Assembly: GCF_018131185.1 (NCBI RefSeq)
Contig: NZ_JAFCJE010000004.1
Location: 186,001-250,000, forward strand
Origin: Bradyrhizobium diazoefficiens
Lineage (GTDB): Bacteria; Pseudomonadota; Alphaproteobacteria; Rhizobiales; Xanthobacteraceae
DNA length: 64,000 nt
Direction: 5' to 3'
Shown: piece by piece, positions 16,300 to 23,977 of the stretch
Layout of the letters: each line of letters begins with the position of its first letter
Numbering within the stretch: position 1 is the first letter of the stretch
Made by a program: the position numbers and the translations under genes
Notes under the pieces: model-generated
Seen by the model: the letters and a program-made list of their open reading frames with translations, nothing else
Database searches by the model: none
Told to the model about the DNA's origin: nothing

Positions 16300-18519
16300 A
16301 TGAGCGAGGTGATGCCGCCTACACAGTCGTCATGCCCGGGCAAAAGCGCGAAGCGCGTCTTCGCGCCGATGTCCCGCGCATTCACGAACTGCGTTTCGGC
16401 CGGCAAGACCGTGGATGGCCGGGACAAGCCCGGCCATGACCGAGCGAGGGGCAGGGGATTTCATATCCTCTCAGCCGCCGCACTCATCCTCATCCTCGCC
16501 ATCACCGGCTTCGTCGGTTGGGTCTACTCCCTCGGGCCTCTCCCGCTCGACGAGGCCCGTCAGGTCTCCACCACCATCGTCGACCGCAACGGCAGGCTGC
16601 TGCGCGCCTATGCGATGCCCGACGGCCGCTGGCGGCTGCCGGTCGATGCCAGGTCCAACGTCGATCCGACCTATCTGAAACTGCTGTTGGCCTATGAGGA
16701 TCAGCGCTTCTACGCCCATAACGGCATCGATCCGCTGGCGCTGGGGCGCGCCGCCTTGCAACTGGCAACCCGTGGCCACATCGTCTCGGGCGGCTCGACG
16801 ATCAGCATGCAGCTCGCGCGCCTGATGGAGCCGCGGCGGCAACGTTCGCTCTATGCCAAGCTGCGGCAGATGGTGCGCGCGATCGAGATCGAGCGCAGCA
16901 TGAGCAAGGAGCAGATTCTCGATCTCTATCTCGCTTTGGCGCCCTATGGCGGCAATCTCGAAGGCATTCGCTCCGCCTCGATCGGCTATCTCGGCAAGGA
17001 GCCGAAGCGTCTGTCGCTGGCGGAGGCCGCGCTGCTGGTCGCGCTGCCGCAATCGCCTGAGACACGCCGGCTCGACCGCCATCCGGAGGCCGCGCGCAAG
17101 GCGCGCGACCGCGTGCTCGACCGCATGGTCGAGCAGCGCGTGGTCAGCGCCGACGATGCACGGCAGGCCAAGTCCGTGCCCGTGCCAAGACTACGCAAGC
17201 CGATGCCGATCCTGGCGCCGCACGCGTCCGACACCGCGCTGTCGACGGTCAAGGATACGCCGCTCGTCAAGCTCACACTCGACGCAAACTTGCAGAAGGT
17301 GCTGGAGCCGCTGGCGCGCGACCGCGCCCTCGCGCTCGGGCCGAACATCTCGGTTGGCATCATCGTGGTCGACAATGACAGCGGGGACGTGCTCGCCCGG
17401 GTGGGGTCCGCCGATTATTTCGACGAGAGCCGGGCGGGGCAGGTCGACATGACCCGCGCGATCCGCTCGCCGGGCTCGACGTTGAAGCCCTTCATCTACG
17501 GGCTCGCCTTCGAGGACGGCTTCATTCATCCGGAAAGCCTGATCGACGACCGGCCGGTGCGGTTCGGCTCCTACGCGCCGGAAAATTTCGACATGACCTT
17601 CCAGGGCACGGTGCCCGTGAAGAAGGCGCTGCAATTGTCCCTGAACGTCCCGGCCATCGTGCTGCTGGACCGCGTCGGCTCCAGCCGGCTGGCCTCGCGG
17701 CTGCGGCAGGCCGGCGGTAATCTGGTTTTGCCCAAGGACGAGGCCCCGGGGCTCGCCATGGGTCTCGGCGGCGTCGGCGTGACGCTGCAGGACCTGGCCC
17801 AGCTTTACGCGGGCTTCGCCCGCCTCGGCACCACCAAGCCGCTGCGCGAGGTCATGACGGACAGGGATGATCGCGAGCCGCTCCGGCTGTTGGATCAGGT
17901 GGCGGCCTGGCAGGTCGGCAACGTGCTGCTGGGAACGCCGCCGCCGGAGAACGCCGCTCACAACCGCATCGCCTTCAAGACCGGGACCTCCTATGGCTAT
18001 CGCGATGCGTGGTCGGTCGGGTTCGATGGCCGCATGACCATCGGCGTCTGGGTCGGCCGACCCGATGGTGCCCCGGTCCCCGGCCTGATCGGGCGGGTGG
18101 CCGCCGCCCCGATCCTGTTCGATGCCTTCGCCCGTACTGGCAAGACGCTGGCCCCGTTGCCAAAGCCGCCGAGGGGAACCCTGGTTGCCAGCAACGCCAA
18201 GCTGCCGTTGCCGCTGAAGCGGTTCCGTCCCGTAGGCGAACTGGTGCGGACCGGCCGCGAACAGGCGCTGCACATCCAGTTTCCGCTGAACGGCTCGCGG
18301 ATCGATGTCGATCGTTCCGGGGGGCAGGAGAGCGCAGCACTGCCGGTCAAGGTCGCGGGCGGCGTTCTGCCCATGACCGTCATGGTTAACGGAATAGCAC
18401 TTGGCGAGATCGACGGCCGCCGCCAACGCCTGATCGATCCGCCCGGTCCAGGCTTTGCGCGGCTCACCGTGATCGATGCCACGGGCGCCGCGGACACAGT
18501 CGTCATTCGAATTCAATGA
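16300..18519 (+). CDS. pbpC: Penicillin-binding protein 1C
   Basis: A bifunctional peptidoglycan synthase of up to 739 residues, partner of the preceding alpha-2-macroglobulin. A membrane anchor (LSAAALILILAITGFVGWVY) is followed by a GT51 transglycosylase (catalytic Glu in YEDQRFYAHNGIDP; GGSTISMQLARLM). Next comes a transpeptidase with SxxK in SPGSTLKPFIYG, SLN in LQLSLNVPAI and KTG in FKTGTSYGYRDAW. A C-terminal BiPBP_C beta domain spans roughly the last 80 residues. The start is uncertain. ATG 16300 has GAGGGTGGG just upstream but places about 45 residues of a dispersed repeat before the anchor; an internal GTG within the repeat (near 16411) is the alternative. Confidence 0.92.
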   Translation: MSEVMPPTQSSCPGKSAKRVFAPMSRAFTNCVSAGKTVDGRDKPGHDRARGRGFHILSAAALILILAITGFVGWVYSLGPLPLDEARQVSTTIVDRNGRLLRAYAMPDGRWRLPVDARSNVDPTYLKLLLAYEDQRFYAHNGIDPLALGRAALQLATRGHIVSGGSTISMQLARLMEPRRQRSLYAKLRQMVRAIEIERSMSKEQILDLYLALAPYGGNLEGIRSASIGYLGKEPKRLSLAEAALLVALPQSPETRRLDRHPEAARKARDRVLDRMVEQRVVSADDARQAKSVPVPRLRKPMPILAPHASDTALSTVKDTPLVKLTLDANLQKVLEPLARDRALALGPNISVGIIVVDNDSGDVLARVGSADYFDESRAGQVDMTRAIRSPGSTLKPFIYGLAFEDGFIHPESLIDDRPVRFGSYAPENFDMTFQGTVPVKKALQLSLNVPAIVLLDRVGSSRLASRLRQAGGNLVLPKDEAPGLAMGLGGVGVTLQDLAQLYAGFARLGTTKPLREVMTDRDDREPLRLLDQVAAWQVGNVLLGTPPPENAAHNRIAFKTGTSYGYRDAWSVGFDGRMTIGVWVGRPDGAPVPGLIGRVAAAPILFDAFARTGKTLAPLPKPPRGTLVASNAKLPLPLKRFRPVGELVRTGREQALHIQFPLNGSRIDVDRSGGQESAALPVKVAGGVLPMTVMVNGIALGEIDGRRQRLIDPPGPGFARLTVIDATGAADTVVIRIQ
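16329..16440. repeat. Palindromic dispersed repeat at the start of pbpC
   Basis: A 112-base element bounded by imperfect inverted ends: GTCATGCCCGGGCAAAAG at the left, and at the right the complement of GTCATGGCCGGGCTTGTC. In one frame its right half reads MAGTSPAMTE, a phrase that recurs in spurious translations across Bradyrhizobium genomes. It behaves like a REP/MITE-type intergenic repeat. Here it lies between yfhM and the pbpC membrane anchor and keeps the pbpC frame open. Confidence 0.7.
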
Positions 18520-18569
18520 GCCCGGCTTAAGCGGTTGTGGCGATGGCGGTTTCGGCGTAAGCGGAACCA

Positions 18570-20312
18570 ATGGCCGACACCTATCCAGCCCCCCGTTTTG
18601 GAGCACCCCGCGAGTCGAAATCGCCTGCAAATCCGGGCAGCGGGCTCGTGCGCATGCTCGATATCGTCACGGCCAGCCATGCGCGCGCGGTCGGCTTCCT
18701 CGTGCTCTGCGCGCTGCTGCTGTTCCTGCCTGGCTTCTTCACCATCCCGCCGATCGATCGTGACGAAGCGCGCTTTGCCCAGGCCACCAAGCAGATGGTC
18801 GAGAGCGGCGACTATGTCGATATCCGTTTTCAGGAGGACGTCCGCTACAAGAAGCCGGTCGGCATCTACTGGCTGCAGTCGGCCGCCGTTGAGGCCGCAT
18901 CGGCACTCAAGCTGCCGAAAGCCGAATTGCGCATCTGGGTCTACCGGCTGCCGTCGCTGCTTGGAGCGATCGGCGCCGTGCTCATGACCTATTGGGCCGC
19001 GCTCGGCTTCATCACGCGGCGCGCCGCCGTGCTGGCGGCACTGATGATGTGCGCCTCCGTGCTGCTCGGCGTCGAGGCGCGGCTCGCCAAGACCGACGCG
19101 ATGCTGCTGCTCTGCGTCGTCGCGACGATGGGGGCGATGGCGAGGGCCTATCTGTCCTGGCAGCGCGCCGAGGACGAGACGCGTCCGCCCTGGAGCTGGC
19201 CCGCGATCTTCTGGACCGCGCTGGCCGTCGGCATCCTCATCAAGGGGCCGCTGATCCTGATGTTCGCAGGGCTCACCATCGTGGCGCTGGCGATCCAGGA
19301 CCGCGATGCGTCCTGGCTGTGGCGGCTGCGTCCGGTCTGGGGCCTGATGTGGACGCTGGTGCTGGTGCTGCCCTGGTTCGTGGCGATCTTCTGGCGCGCC
19401 GGCGAAACCTTCTTCACCGATTCCGTCGGCGGCGACATGCTGAGCAAGCTGGGGGCTCAGGAATCCCACGGCGCGCCCCCCGGTTTGTACCTGGCGCTGT
19501 TCTGGATCACCTTCTGGCCCGGTGCGCCGCTTGCGGCGATGGCAGCGCCCGCAGTGTGGCGGGCGCGGCGCGAGCCCGGAGCGCAGTTCCTGCTGGCCTG
19601 GCTGATCCCGTCCTGGATCGTGTTCGAGGCCGTGCTGACTAAACTGCCGCACTACGTCATGCCGCTCTACCCCGCGATCGCGATCCTCACAGCGGGCGCG
19701 GTGGAGCGCCGGGTGCTGTCGCGGTCCTGGCTGATGCGCGGCTCGGCCTGGTGGTTCGCAATTCCTGCGGCCACCTCGATCATCGTGGTCGTCGGGGCGG
19801 TGATACTGACCCGCCAGCCTGCCTTTGTGGCCTGGCCATTCATAGCGGCCTCGCTGATCTTCGGCCTGTTCGCCTGGTGGCTCTACGACAACAATCGTGC
19901 CGAGCGCTCGCTGCTCAACGCGCTGGTCGCGGCCCTGATGCTGGCGGTGGTGGTTTACGGCATCGTGCTGCCGTCGTTGACCCCGCTGTTCCCGAGCATC
20001 GAGGTTGCGCGCGCGCTGCGAAACGTCACTTGTGTCGGACCGAAGGCTGCCGCTGCCGGCTATCACGAGCCCAGCCTCGTCTTCCTGACGGGCACCAAGA
20101 CGCTGCTGACCGACGGCTCGGGTGCTGCCGACTTCCTCGGGCAAGGCAGCTGTCGCTTCGCGCTGATCGAACAGCGCTCGGAGCGCAGCTTCGTGCAGCG
20201 CGCCGAGGCGATCGGACTGCGCTACAAGGTCGGCACGCGCATCGACGGCTATAATTTCTCGCAAGGCCGCGCGATCTCGATCTCGATCTTCCGGTCGGAA
20301 GGCACCGAATAG
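18570..20312 (+). CDS. ArnT-like glycosyltransferase (family 39/83)
   Basis: A polytopic inner-membrane protein of 580 residues that transfers a sugar from a polyprenyl-phosphate donor, with catalysis on the periplasmic side. The N-terminal loop after the first helix carries the acidic motif PPIDRDEARFAQATKQM, the DE site shared by ArnT and PMT-family enzymes. YKKPVGIYWLQ and LVLPWFVAIFWRAG are further family landmarks. About ten to twelve hydrophobic helices follow, and the last ~90 residues form a soluble C-terminal domain. It heads a four-gene operon with PAP2 phosphatase, GT2 and LAB_N proteins. The joint context points to lipid A (or another lipid-linked glycan) decoration. The sugar is unknown; arabinose genes are absent here. 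Confidence 0.88.
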   Translation: MADTYPAPRFGAPRESKSPANPGSGLVRMLDIVTASHARAVGFLVLCALLLFLPGFFTIPPIDRDEARFAQATKQMVESGDYVDIRFQEDVRYKKPVGIYWLQSAAVEAASALKLPKAELRIWVYRLPSLLGAIGAVLMTYWAALGFITRRAAVLAALMMCASVLLGVEARLAKTDAMLLLCVVATMGAMARAYLSWQRAEDETRPPWSWPAIFWTALAVGILIKGPLILMFAGLTIVALAIQDRDASWLWRLRPVWGLMWTLVLVLPWFVAIFWRAGETFFTDSVGGDMLSKLGAQESHGAPPGLYLALFWITFWPGAPLAAMAAPAVWRARREPGAQFLLAWLIPSWIVFEAVLTKLPHYVMPLYPAIAILTAGAVERRVLSRSWLMRGSAWWFAIPAATSIIVVVGAVILTRQPAFVAWPFIAASLIFGLFAWWLYDNNRAERSLLNALVAALMLAVVVYGIVLPSLTPLFPSIEVARALRNVTCVGPKAAAAGYHEPSLVFLTGTKTLLTDGSGAADFLGQGSCRFALIEQRSERSFVQRAEAIGLRYKVGTRIDGYNFSQGRAISISIFRSEGTE

Positions 20313-20313
20313 G

Positions 20314-21159
20314 ATGCCGGCCTCGACCAGCACCGCCCCGCGTCCGGGCTATGCCGCGCAATTGCTCGCCGTCTCCAGGCACGCGCTGGCGCAACTGGTT
20401 CGCACGCCCTCACATTCGCGCCGCGCTGAGGCCGCGCGAAGACTGGCGCGGCATTCGCTGTGGCTCAGCGCAGCAGGCGCGGCCCTGGTCATCGTTCTGA
20501 TGGTCGCGTTCGACCAGACCGAGATCCAGCTGATGCCTGTGCGCGGCACACCGGCACTGTGGCCCATCCGCATCCTGACCGATTTCGGCAAGGACGAGTA
20601 TTTGCTGTCGGTGCTGGGAGCTGCGCTGGTGGTTCTGGCGTTCGTTGCGGCGGGGCTGCACGGGACGCGCCGCGCGCTGCTGCTGGGACTTGGCACGCGG
20701 CTGCAATTTGTGTTTCTGTCGATTGCCGCGTCGGCATTCGTCGCCGAGATCCTGAAATTCCTCATCGGCCGCGGCCGTCCGTTCGTCGGCGGCAAGGCCA
20801 ATCCGTTCAACTTCGTGCCGTTCGAGGGGACGGGGGCTTATGCGAGCCTGCCGTCGGGTCATGCCGTGGCGGCGTTCGCCCTGGCGTTTGCCGTCTCGGC
20901 ATTGTGGCCGCGTCTGCGCGTGTTCATGTTCACTTACGCAATCGTGATCCTGCTGACGCGCCTGGTGCTGCTTGCCCATCATCCGAGCGACGTGGTGGCC
21001 GGCGCCTTGGTCGGCACGGTCGGCGCCATGGCGGTCCGCTACTGGTTTGCGGCCCGAAGGCTGGGCTTTGCCATCCGCGCGGACGGCACCATCGTGCCTC
21101 TTGCGGGGGCGGTCTCGGGACGCCTCAAAAGGGTTGCCCGCGGGGCATCCGCCCCATAA
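20314..21159 (+). CDS. PAP2-family lipid phosphatase
   Basis: A 281-residue membrane protein starting one base after the preceding stop. All three acid-phosphatase motifs are present. Motif 1 is K-x6-RP in LKFLIGRGRP, motif 2 is PSGH in LPSGHAVAAF, and motif 3 is R-x5-H-x3-D in TRLVLLAHHPSDVVAG. Six or so helices surround them. Enzymes of this fold include LpxE and LpxF, which remove lipid A phosphates, and undecaprenyl-pyrophosphate phosphatases. With an ArnT-like transferase on one side and a Dpm-type glycosyltransferase on the other, removal of a lipid A phosphate before sugar addition is the best guess. Recycling of polyprenyl phosphate is the alternative. Confidence 0.87.
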   Translation: MPASTSTAPRPGYAAQLLAVSRHALAQLVRTPSHSRRAEAARRLARHSLWLSAAGAALVIVLMVAFDQTEIQLMPVRGTPALWPIRILTDFGKDEYLLSVLGAALVVLAFVAAGLHGTRRALLLGLGTRLQFVFLSIAASAFVAEILKFLIGRGRPFVGGKANPFNFVPFEGTGAYASLPSGHAVAAFALAFAVSALWPRLRVFMFTYAIVILLTRLVLLAHHPSDVVAGALVGTVGAMAVRYWFAARRLGFAIRADGTIVPLAGAVSGRLKRVARGASAP

Positions 21160-21221
21160 AAGCGGCTGCCTGCCGGGGTACTGGTTCCCCAAGAGGCCAA
21201 TCCAACCCACGAGCCTTGATC

Positions 21222-21959
21222 TTGTCGACGTCCCAGCCATCGGTTTCCATCGTCGTTCCCGTGCGCAACGAAGCCGACAACATCGCGCCGCTGATCGCGG
21301 AGATCGGTGCCGCGCTCGACGGCCGCTGGGCCTATGAGATCATCTACGTCAACGACGGCTCCACCGATGCGACCGGCGAACGGCTCACGGCGCTCATGGC
21401 GCGGCGGGACAATCTGCGCCAGCTCCGCCATGCCAGATCAGGCGGCCAATCCGCGGCGGTGCGCAGCGGCGTGCGCGCGGCGCGCGGGATGATCGTGGCA
21501 ACGCTCGATGGCGACGGCCAGAACAATCCGGCCTTCCTGCCCGATCTGATCGCTGCGGTCGAGAAGGGAGCAGGGCGCGTCGGCCTCGCCGCCGGGCAGC
21601 GGATCGGGCGCAAGGACACCGGCTTCAAAAAGCTTCAGTCGCGCGTGGCGAACGGCGTTCGCAACGCCATCCTGAAAGACGGCACACGCGACACCGGCTG
21701 CGGGTTGAAGGCGTTCCGGCGCGACGTTTTTCTGATGCTGCCCTATTTCGACGGGCTGCATCGCTTCCTGCCGGCGCTGGTCCGCCGCGAAGGCTATGAC
21801 ATCGCCTATGTCGACGTGATCGACCGGCCGCGCCGTTCCGGCGTGTCGAACTACGGATTCTTCGACCGGCTGTGGATCGGCATCATGGATCTCGCCGGCG
21901 TGTGGTGGCTGATCCGCCGCAAGAAGCCGACACCCGAAGTGACTGAGGTGAGCGCATGA
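21222..21959 (+). CDS. Family 2 glycosyltransferase, polyprenol-phosphate type (Dpm1/ArnC-like)
   Basis: A 245-residue GT-A enzyme expected to load a sugar from a nucleotide donor onto a polyprenyl phosphate at the cytoplasmic face. The Rossmann start is SVSIVVPVRNEADNIAPLI, followed by EIIYVNDGSTDATGERL and the metal-binding stretch ATLDGDGQNNPAFLPDLI (DxD). DTGCGLKAFRRDVF is characteristic of Dpm1 relatives. There are no C-terminal transmembrane helices, unlike ArnC. The start is non-ATG: TTG at 21222 (giving MSTSQPSVS) or TTG at 21216. It would supply the lipid-linked donor to the ArnT-like enzyme at 18570, and it overlaps the next gene by four bases. Confidence 0.88.
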   Translation: MSTSQPSVSIVVPVRNEADNIAPLIAEIGAALDGRWAYEIIYVNDGSTDATGERLTALMARRDNLRQLRHARSGGQSAAVRSGVRAARGMIVATLDGDGQNNPAFLPDLIAAVEKGAGRVGLAAGQRIGRKDTGFKKLQSRVANGVRNAILKDGTRDTGCGLKAFRRDVFLMLPYFDGLHRFLPALVRREGYDIAYVDVIDRPRRSGVSNYGFFDRLWIGIMDLAGVWWLIRRKKPTPEVTEVSA

Positions 21960-22285
21960 TCATCCAATACGGTCAGGCGCTGAGCAACTATCTCTACGAC
22001 GTGTTCGTCGCCAAGTTCGATTTCTGGCTGGCCTTCGGCCTCGTCGCGCAGCTGTTCTTCACCGCGCGCTTTTTGGTGCAGTGGATCGCCAGCGAGCGCG
22101 CCGGCAACAGCGTGGTGCCGATGGCGTTCTGGTTCTGCTCGATGGGCGGCGGGCTGATGACGCTGGTTTACGGCGTCGTGAAGCGCGAGCCGGTCATCAT
22201 CCTCGGACAATCGCTCGCGACCGTCATCTATATCCGCAACATCATGCTGATCTGGAAGAACCGCGGCAAAGCGTCGAAGACCTAG
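21956..22285 (+). CDS. Lipid-A-disaccharide synthase N-terminal-domain (LAB_N) membrane protein
   Basis: A 109-residue inner-membrane protein with three to four helices. FWLAFGLVAQLFFTARFLVQ, WIASERAGNSVVPMAFWFCS and GGLMTLVYGVVKREPVIILG match the LAB_N family. The name comes from fusions to LpxB, but the domain itself has no LpxB activity. It probably acts as a small carrier or flippase-like component of lipid-sugar modification. The ATG overlaps the stop of the GT2 gene (ATGA), showing translational coupling. It is the last gene of the operon. Confidence 0.88.
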   Translation: MIIQYGQALSNYLYDVFVAKFDFWLAFGLVAQLFFTARFLVQWIASERAGNSVVPMAFWFCSMGGGLMTLVYGVVKREPVIILGQSLATVIYIRNIMLIWKNRGKASKT

Positions 22286-22361
22286 GCGCTGAATCCAAAC
22301 TAGCCTTCGGGACTTCTCCTACGACAGAGCGATATGTGACCTAATCGACCCTTGCTATTTC

Positions 22362-22377
22362 AAGACCGATTGGTTTA
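22362..22377. promoter_or_regulatory. Probable TetR/NemR-type operator
   Basis: AAGACCGATTGGTTTA is close to the NemR-class palindrome AGACC-N4-GGTCT. It lies between a TTGCTA -35-like and a TATATA -10-like element and ends nine bases before the TetR start codon, a position suited to autorepression. Confidence 0.5.
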
Positions 22378-22386
22378 TATATTCCT

Positions 22387-23001
22387 ATGCCTCGCCTCGC
22401 ACCAGTGCAGCTGCCCCGTGGCCGCCCCAGGAGTTTCGACACGGAAGCCGCTGTCGAACGCGCGATGAATGTATTCTGGTCGCTCGGCTATCACGCCACG
22501 GCGCTGCCGGACCTACTGCGTGCAACGAAACTCTCGCGTGGCAGCCTTTACGCCGCTTTTGGTGACAAGCACTCGCTTTTCTTGCGCGCGCTCGATCGCT
22601 ACATTGCCATTGCCTTGACGCGGATGGATACCGAACTCGACCACCGCAGAGAGCCGGTCGAGGGCCTAAGGGCCTACCTTGCCGGCTACGTCGACCGCAA
22701 CAGCGGTGCCAATGGTCGGCGCGGATGCCTGCTGGTAGCCACGGCCATGGAACTGGCTGGCCGTGACGTCGAGGTTGATCGTCGCATCGAGAGCTTTTTC
22801 AAAGCCATGGAGGCTCGGGTGGCTAGTGCATTTTCCCGTGCGAAGGCAGCGGGTCAACTGGCCGATGGTGTCGAGCCTTCGAGTGCCGCGCGAATTCTCG
22901 TCTGTTTCGTCGAGGGCTTGCGGGTGGTCGGTAAGACGGCGCCGACACGGATCGTTTCGCAAGCCACCGTCGACGCTCTTCTCGACCGCTTCATCAGGTA
23001 G
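22387..23001 (+). CDS. TetR/AcrR-family transcriptional regulator
   Basis: A 204-residue repressor. The N-terminal helix-turn-helix is GRPRSFDTEAAVERAMNVFW, followed by LGYHATALPDLLRATKLSRG and SLYAAFGDKHSLFLRALDRY. That is the subgroup of NemR/YxaF-like regulators that sense electrophiles or xenobiotics. The ligand domain follows (TMs absent). There is no ribosome site before the ATG, and the promoter-like elements place transcription start at or near it, so the mRNA may be leaderless. The adjacent EamA exporter starts eight bases after the stop and is the obvious target. Confidence 0.9.
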   Translation: MPRLAPVQLPRGRPRSFDTEAAVERAMNVFWSLGYHATALPDLLRATKLSRGSLYAAFGDKHSLFLRALDRYIAIALTRMDTELDHRREPVEGLRAYLAGYVDRNSGANGRRGCLLVATAMELAGRDVEVDRRIESFFKAMEARVASAFSRAKAAGQLADGVEPSSAARILVCFVEGLRVVGKTAPTRIVSQATVDALLDRFIR

Positions 23002-23008
23002 ACACACC

Positions 23009-23932
23009 ATGGACGTTTCCCCCTTGCGCAGGCCTATATCTGGACCAAATGGTCGTGAAAATAGCGATGCCATGTCTGCCATGCAGATTGTCTGCGCGGT
23101 GGTCGTTCCTCTGCTCTGGGGTTATCAGTTCGTGGTTATCAAAGTGGGCGTGGGGGAGTTTCCGCCTCTCTTCTTCCTCGCGCTGCGCTTCCTCGCAATC
23201 GCGGTTTTGCTCGTTCCGTTCGTCGAACGGCCGAGGCGCAGGCAGCTCGGACCTGTCGCAGCCATTTCGCTTTTCCTTGGTGGATTGAACTTCGGCCTGT
23301 TCTACGTTGGTCTCGGGCTCGGGTCGGGAAGCATGTCAGCCGTCGCATATCAACTCGCCCCACCTTTCACCGTCTTGTTGGCTTGGCCGCTGCTCGCGGA
23401 GAGGCCGTCTCTAACTACGTCCGCTGGCGTGGTACTTGCCTTCATCGGTGTGGTCGTGCTGGCAACGGGCCCTGGCGTGTCGGCAAACGCGCTTCCGCTG
23501 CTGCTTGTGGTCGGGGCAGCTTTTGCATTTGCGGTGTCCAACGTCTTGACGAAGCGTTATGGCCCTTTTGATCCCCTGATGCTGATGGGCTGGTCGTCGC
23601 TGCTCACGGTGCCGCAGGTCATGCTGATGTCGTTGCTGCTCGAATCCGGACAAATGGCGAGTCTTGTCACGGCAGACGAACGTGGCTGGCTGGCGCTCGC
23701 CTACACAATCTTCATCGGCGGAATTGTTGGGTTTGGTCTTTGGTTCTGGCTGATCGCCCGTTGCTCGATGGTGCGCGTCGCGCCCTTCGGTCTGCTGCTG
23801 CCGGTGTTCGCATTGACTTCAAGCGTCATCTTCCTTGACGAACGAATAAGCCCAAAGCTGATCGCCGGCGGGCTGCTCGCGATCTCGGGCGTGGCCATGA
23901 CGCAGGTGCGCCCACGCGCCCAACCGGCCTGA
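23009..23932 (+). CDS. EamA/DMT-family transporter
   Basis: A 307-residue inner-membrane permease of the drug/metabolite transporter superfamily with ten predicted helices in two EamA repeats. Repeat one covers about residues 22-155 (VVPLLWGYQFVVIKVGVGEF; VAYQLAPPFTVLLAWPLLAE). Repeat two covers about 165-300 (FAVSNVLTKRYGPFDPLMLM; LLLPVFALTSSVIFLDERIS). Members export amino acids or small organics. Close spacing to the TetR gene suggests one regulated unit. An internal ATG at 23072 (MSAMQIV), just before the first helix, is a credible alternative start. Confidence 0.88.
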   Translation: MDVSPLRRPISGPNGRENSDAMSAMQIVCAVVVPLLWGYQFVVIKVGVGEFPPLFFLALRFLAIAVLLVPFVERPRRRQLGPVAAISLFLGGLNFGLFYVGLGLGSGSMSAVAYQLAPPFTVLLAWPLLAERPSLTTSAGVVLAFIGVVVLATGPGVSANALPLLLVVGAAFAFAVSNVLTKRYGPFDPLMLMGWSSLLTVPQVMLMSLLLESGQMASLVTADERGWLALAYTIFIGGIVGFGLWFWLIARCSMVRVAPFGLLLPVFALTSSVIFLDERISPKLIAGGLLAISGVAMTQVRPRAQPA

Positions 23933-23977
23933 TCGTCGGGCACCCTGTCGTGCCGACTTCAGTCGACGCCCGGCCGC

